Part shown: in pieces, positions 6,254-8,538 of the stretch | Position numbering within the stretch: position 1 is the stretch's first letter | Layout of the letters: every line of letters starts with the position of its first letter | Assembly (NCBI GenBank): GCA_937894105.1 | Contig: CALCTI010000198.1 | Coordinates: forward strand, 1 to 8,538 | DNA: 8,538 nt | Source of the DNA: an uncultured cyanobacterium | GTDB lineage: Bacteria > Cyanobacteriota > Cyanobacteriia > CACIAM-69d | Reading direction: 5' to 3' | The notes under the pieces: model-generated | Seen by the model: only the letters and a program-made list of their open reading frames with translations | The model's database searches: none | Told to the model about the DNA's origin: nothing | Program-made: the position numbers and the translations under genes

Positions 6254-6555
6254 AATTTATCCTTTCTGCTAACGCGTTGATGCTGCGTTTAGTGTGCTTG
6301 AGTATTGTGCTTAAGCAGGTGAGCAGATTTCATCCGCCGTCATCCTAAAATGCCGTAACGGTCTCCATCTCTTCATATTTCGTAAACGCGTGCTTCTATT
6401 GTGACACGATCCTGAGCGGCACGGCTTTACATTGGCTTATGTCATAGCCCTCATAGCTATGGAATAATTATTAAGGGATGTTTACATCTGGTTGTTTAGA
6501 GTGCCCATAGACAACGTCCCCCAGCCCCCAGACGCCTTTCCTAATATCCAGCCCC
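6254..6555. other. divergent intergenic region ndhC / rubA with small repeats
   Basis: This 302-bp stretch separates two divergently transcribed photosynthesis genes and must hold both promoters, but I see no confident -35/-10 pair on either strand. Visible structure: a direct repeat GTGCTTGAG (6294-6302) / GTGCTTAAG (6307-6315) with a 13-bp period; a palindromic cluster at 6434-6461 (separate entry); a TGTGA half-site at 6400-6404 without its partner; an AT-rich stretch GGAATAATTATTAA at 6461-6474; and a tandem CCCCCAG at 6518-6524 and 6525-6531 just before rubA. A 22-codon open frame at 6280-6348 has no Shine-Dalgarno and is not called. Confidence 0.6.
6434..6461. repeat. overlapping palindromes upstream of rubA
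   Basis: CATAGC (6443-6448) and GCTATG (6456-6461) are perfect 6-bp inverted arms seven bases apart. The same CATAGCC also mirrors GGCTTATG just to its left, giving GGC-T-TATG-T-CATA-GCC at 6434-6449, an inverted repeat with one extra T. The middle arm is thus shared by two palindromes about 95-120 bp before the rubA ATG, suggesting a transcription-factor site. The factor is unknown. Confidence 0.4.
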
Positions 6556-7095
6556 ATGACCCAGCCTGACGCCGACCCCACCGTGAATCAATCTGCCTCT
6601 GATTCTGCGCCCAGTTCAGAATCCAAGGCAGACCCGAGCCCCGAGTCTGCCCCAGCGATCGCTGACGCTCAGTCCAGTTCTGCCCCTGACGATACCGCCC
6701 AGAATCCTGAGCCCATTGAGGATAATCGCCCTAAGTACACGGGGCCTCAGCCGATTTTGTCCACCAACGAACCGGTTCTGTCCCCGGCCTTAAACCGCTA
6801 TGAGTGCAAGTCTTGTGGCTATATTTACGAGCCCCAGTTGGGGGACAGTCGATCGCAAATTTCGAAAAACACGGCCTTTGTGGATGTCCCTATCACCTGG
6901 CGCTGTGCCGTTTGCGGTTGCAAAAAATCCCTGTTTGTCAATATTGGTCCTGGGGGGCAGCCGTCCGGCTTTGAAGAAAACCTGGGTTACGGCATGGGGG
7001 TTACCACCCTATCGCCAGCGGCTAAGAACCTGCTGATTTTCGGTTCCCTCGGAGCAGCCCTGGCCCTAATGTTGAGCCTTTACGGCTTACGATAA
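6556..7095 (+). CDS. rubA: membrane-anchored rubredoxin RubA
   Basis: Thylakoid rubredoxin of cyanobacteria and plastids, needed for biogenesis of photosystem I and/or II depending on the organism. Of its 179 residues, the rubredoxin domain spans about 80-127 with iron ligands Cys84 and Cys87 (YECKSCGYIYEP) and Cys117 and Cys120 (WRCAVCGCKKS; an extra Cys122 follows). A hydrophobic C-terminal helix (about 157-176) anchors it. Residues 1-65 are a low-complexity acidic Ser/Ala/Pro/Asp extension without Cys or Met; typical family members are about 110-120 residues, so this is unusually long. The ATG at 6556 has no clear Shine-Dalgarno. A TTG inside PILSTN (near 6757) is the only obvious later start that would give a family-like length. 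The gene lies 124 bp before ycf48 in the same direction, a conserved pairing. Confidence 0.92.
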   Translation: MTQPDADPTVNQSASDSAPSSESKADPSPESAPAIADAQSSSAPDDTAQNPEPIEDNRPKYTGPQPILSTNEPVLSPALNRYECKSCGYIYEPQLGDSRSQISKNTAFVDVPITWRCAVCGCKKSLFVNIGPGGQPSGFEENLGYGMGVTTLSPAAKNLLIFGSLGAALALMLSLYGLR

Positions 7096-7138
7096 GCGGT
7101 ATTTTCTAGCACGCCGTCACAGGCTGGCGGAATTTGGT

Positions 7139-7170
7139 GGCAATGCGCCATTGCCGTACTGTTGCAATGG
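7139..7170 (+). promoter_or_regulatory. mutually exclusive hairpins in the rubA-ycf48 spacer
   Basis: GGCAATG (7139-7145) pairs perfectly with CATTGCC (7149-7155) around a CGC loop. The same middle segment, as CCATTGC (7148-7154), also pairs perfectly with GCAATGG (7164-7170) around a 9-nt loop. Only one 7-bp stem can form at a time. A tandem CAGTTT (7171-7176, 7177-7182) follows, then the ycf48 start at 7220. There is no T-run, so this is not a simple terminator. It could be a leader or processing element, or a DNA operator with three half-sites. Confidence 0.45.
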
Positions 7171-7219
7171 CAGTTTCAGTTTCAGGACTTTCAATTTTTA
7201 GGTTTCACCTTTTAGGACT

Positions 7220-8260
7220 ATGGCGAATTGGTTTAAACGATTAGTGGCTTTTGGGGCGATCGCCTGGCTATGTGTCAGTTGCAGTACCCTCGCCCCCCTC
7301 TCCTACAATCCGTGGGAACAAATGGACGTTCCCACCGAAAAAACTATCCTGGATATTACCTTTAGCGACGACGGTGAAGCCGGTTGGATGGTAGGTAAAG
7401 ACACCACCATTCTGAAAAGTGGCGACGGGGGTGATACCTGGGACACCTTGAACCTGGATTTGGGAGACCAATCTTACAACCTATTTTCCGTAGACTTTTA
7501 CGGTGATGAAGGCTGGATTGTGGGTAAGCCGTCCCTAATGCTGCACACCACTGACGGCGGTGATCACTGGTCTGAAATTCCCCTGAGCGCTAAGCTCCCC
7601 GGTGATCCCCTCAATGTGGTGGCGATCGGGACCGACAAAGCCGAGATGGCCACTGATATCGGTGCCATTTATCGCACCCGTGACGGCGGACGCAACTGGA
7701 AAGCGGCTGTGGAAGGAGCCGTTGGCGTGGTGCGTAGCTTAAATCGCTATGCCCTCGATGGTAGCTACGTGTCAGTGTCTGCCAAGGGGAATTACTACTC
7801 CACCTGGAGCCCTGGTCAGCAAACTTGGCAGCCCATTAACCGCAACAGTTCTCGCCGTTTGGAGTCTATGGGCTTTACCCCCGAAGGACGGCTTTGGATG
7901 ATTGAGCGAGGGGGACAGCTACAGTTCTCAGATCAAGAAAATGAGGGGGAATGGCTGGAGCCCATTACGCCAGATTATGAAGCGAGCTGGGGTTTTTTGG
8001 ATTTGACCTACCGCACTGAAGATGAGTTGTGGATATCCGGCGGTAGCGGTAATTTGCTGGTGAGTTTTGATGGGGGCGAATCCTGGGAAAAAGATCGCGA
8101 GGTTGAAGCGGTTCCGTCGAACTTGTATCAAATTCGCTTTTTCTCTCCGGAAAAGGGCTTTATTTTGGGACAGGATGGGATTGTGCTGCGTTACAACGCT
8201 CAGCTAGCGGCGGCGGGGGCTGCGGCCCAGGCCCAAGCGGAGAAGGCTGAAGCTGCTTAA
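7220..8260 (+). CDS. ycf48: photosystem II assembly factor Ycf48 (HCF136 homologue)
   Basis: Thylakoid lumen beta-propeller protein that binds newly made D1 and helps form the D1-D2 reaction-centre complex of photosystem II. Its 346 residues are close to the usual ~340. A basic N-terminus and hydrophobic segment (about 8-20) end in CVSC, a loose lipobox with Cys21, so lipid anchoring is likely. The propeller shows repeated Asp-box/BNR-type turns: SGDGGDTW (67-74), TDGGDHW (111-117), TRDGGRNW (153-160) and SFDGGESW (282-289), each after a beta-strand-rich WxVG- or L-rich segment. An Arg-containing patch lies near 208-213 (NSSRRL). The C-terminal 18 residues are Ala/Gln/Glu-rich and look like a flexible tail. 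AGGA (7214-7217) sits unusually close, two bases before the ATG. The conserved context predicts psbEFLJ beyond the right edge, not visible here. Confidence 0.95.
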   Translation: MANWFKRLVAFGAIAWLCVSCSTLAPLSYNPWEQMDVPTEKTILDITFSDDGEAGWMVGKDTTILKSGDGGDTWDTLNLDLGDQSYNLFSVDFYGDEGWIVGKPSLMLHTTDGGDHWSEIPLSAKLPGDPLNVVAIGTDKAEMATDIGAIYRTRDGGRNWKAAVEGAVGVVRSLNRYALDGSYVSVSAKGNYYSTWSPGQQTWQPINRNSSRRLESMGFTPEGRLWMIERGGQLQFSDQENEGEWLEPITPDYEASWGFLDLTYRTEDELWISGGSGNLLVSFDGGESWEKDREVEAVPSNLYQIRFFSPEKGFILGQDGIVLRYNAQLAAAGAAAQAQAEKAEAA

Positions 8261-8266
8261 TCAGCA

Positions 8267-8300
8267 CCGCTCCCGAAGCGGGTCGGTACCCTGTGAGGGT
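8267..8300 (+). repeat. two short hairpins in the ycf48 3' region
   Basis: CCGCT (8267-8271) pairs with AGCGG (8277-8281) around a 5-nt loop, and ACCCT (8288-8292) pairs with AGGGT (8296-8300) around GTG. Both are perfect 5-bp stems directly behind the ycf48 stop, with no T-run. They may protect the mRNA 3' end or be part of a structured RNA reaching to the terminator at 8401. Confidence 0.4.
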
Positions 8301-8400
8301 GAGGCGATCCGCGTTGGGGGCAGGAGGTAAGAAAAAGCTGCTCTTTTCCTTTGCTTTCCCCTATTAATCAGCTTGTTGGTCGACTATCCGCCGACTAAAG

Positions 8401-8442
8401 ATCGGCATAATCCCTATTTGGCAGGGGGTTATGCCGATTTTT
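8401..8442 (+). terminator. strong intrinsic terminator downstream of ycf48
   Basis: ATCGGCATAA (8401-8410) pairs perfectly with TTATGCCGAT (8429-8438), and TCCCT (8411-8415) continues the stem against GGGGG (8424-8428) with two wobble pairs, giving up to 15 pairs around an 8-nt loop, then a TTTTT run (8438-8442). It lies 140 nt after the ycf48 stop, so the transcript either has a long 3' UTR or a separate short RNA ends here. AAAG before the stem could extend pairing into the T-run. Confidence 0.8.
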
Positions 8443-8538
8443 GCTAAATGGGACAATTTTGTGAGGGCAGCGGGAACTTTGCGTAAGTCTTGCCTGATAA
8501 AAACGCGAGGAGGGAACTAGTTCTGTAAAATGCCCATC
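8443..8538 (+). other. right-edge non-coding DNA, probable upstream region of the next gene
   Basis: No reading frame is visible. Features are TTTGCGTAAGTC (8478-8489), a perfect 10-bp palindrome GAACTAGTTC (8514-8523), and TAAAAT (8526-8531), which resembles a -10 box but has no matching -35. In many cyanobacteria psbE follows ycf48, so this may be its promoter region (inference). Confidence 0.35.

Noticed and set aside
6280..6348. 22-codon open frame in the ndhC-rubA intergenic region
   Set aside because: It has no Shine-Dalgarno, and chance open frames of this size are common.
6400..6404. TGTGA, a possible CRP-type site
   Set aside because: Only one half-site is present; no TCACA partner occurs at the required spacing.

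Overview
The window is chromosomal DNA from a cyanobacterium. Three things show this. Photosynthesis-specific genes are present (ndhC-ndhK-ndhJ, a membrane-anchored rubredoxin, the photosystem II assembly factor Ycf48). There is an acyl-lipid desaturase of the DesC type. The HIP1 octamer GCGATCGC occurs at least 14 times in 8.5 kb. I cannot name the species from the sequence. I see no tRNA, rRNA, CRISPR array, transposase or phage gene.

Layout, left to right. (1) Positions 1-194 hold no gene. (2) 195-837 (+) is a lipB-like octanoyltransferase gene that looks broken: a frame change near 549, an in-frame TGA at 568 and damage beside the catalytic lysine. (3) 915-1775 (-) is desC, with a terminator at 836-861 reading towards lipB. 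(4) 1971-3200 (+) is a PLP-dependent protein of the methionine gamma-lyase-like (YnbB / 'aluminium resistance') family, divergent from desC. (5) 3325-3693 (+) is an A-type (IscA/SufA) iron-sulfur carrier with a recognisable promoter. (6) 3750-4571 (+) is a ModA-like molybdate-binding lipoprotein without its permease or ATPase genes nearby. (7) 4617-6253 (-) is the ndhC-ndhK-ndhJ operon, tightly packed with overlapping or near-abutting ends, convergent with modA. (8) 6254-6555 is a 302-bp divergent intergenic region rich in small repeats. (9) 6556-7095 (+) is rubA with an unusually long acidic Ser/Ala/Pro N-terminus. (10) 7220-8260 (+) is ycf48. (11) 8261-8538 carries a series of hairpins and a strong intrinsic terminator at 8401-8442, and ends in non-coding DNA.

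How the genes fit together. The right half is a photosynthetic-membrane block. NdhC, NdhK and NdhJ belong to the NDH-1 complex of cyclic electron flow and respiration. RubA and Ycf48 both act in photosystem biogenesis, and rubA-ycf48 is a conserved cyanobacterial neighbourhood, usually followed by psbEFLJ, which would lie just beyond the right edge (inference). DesC sets membrane-lipid unsaturation. The A-type carrier could supply clusters for Fe-S proteins such as NdhK, but nothing in the sequence links them directly.

I did not find a convincing new multi-gene system. The observations most worth a second look are the clustered lesions in lipB, the mutually exclusive hairpins in front of ycf48, the hairpin-rich tail behind it, and the extended rubA N-terminus.
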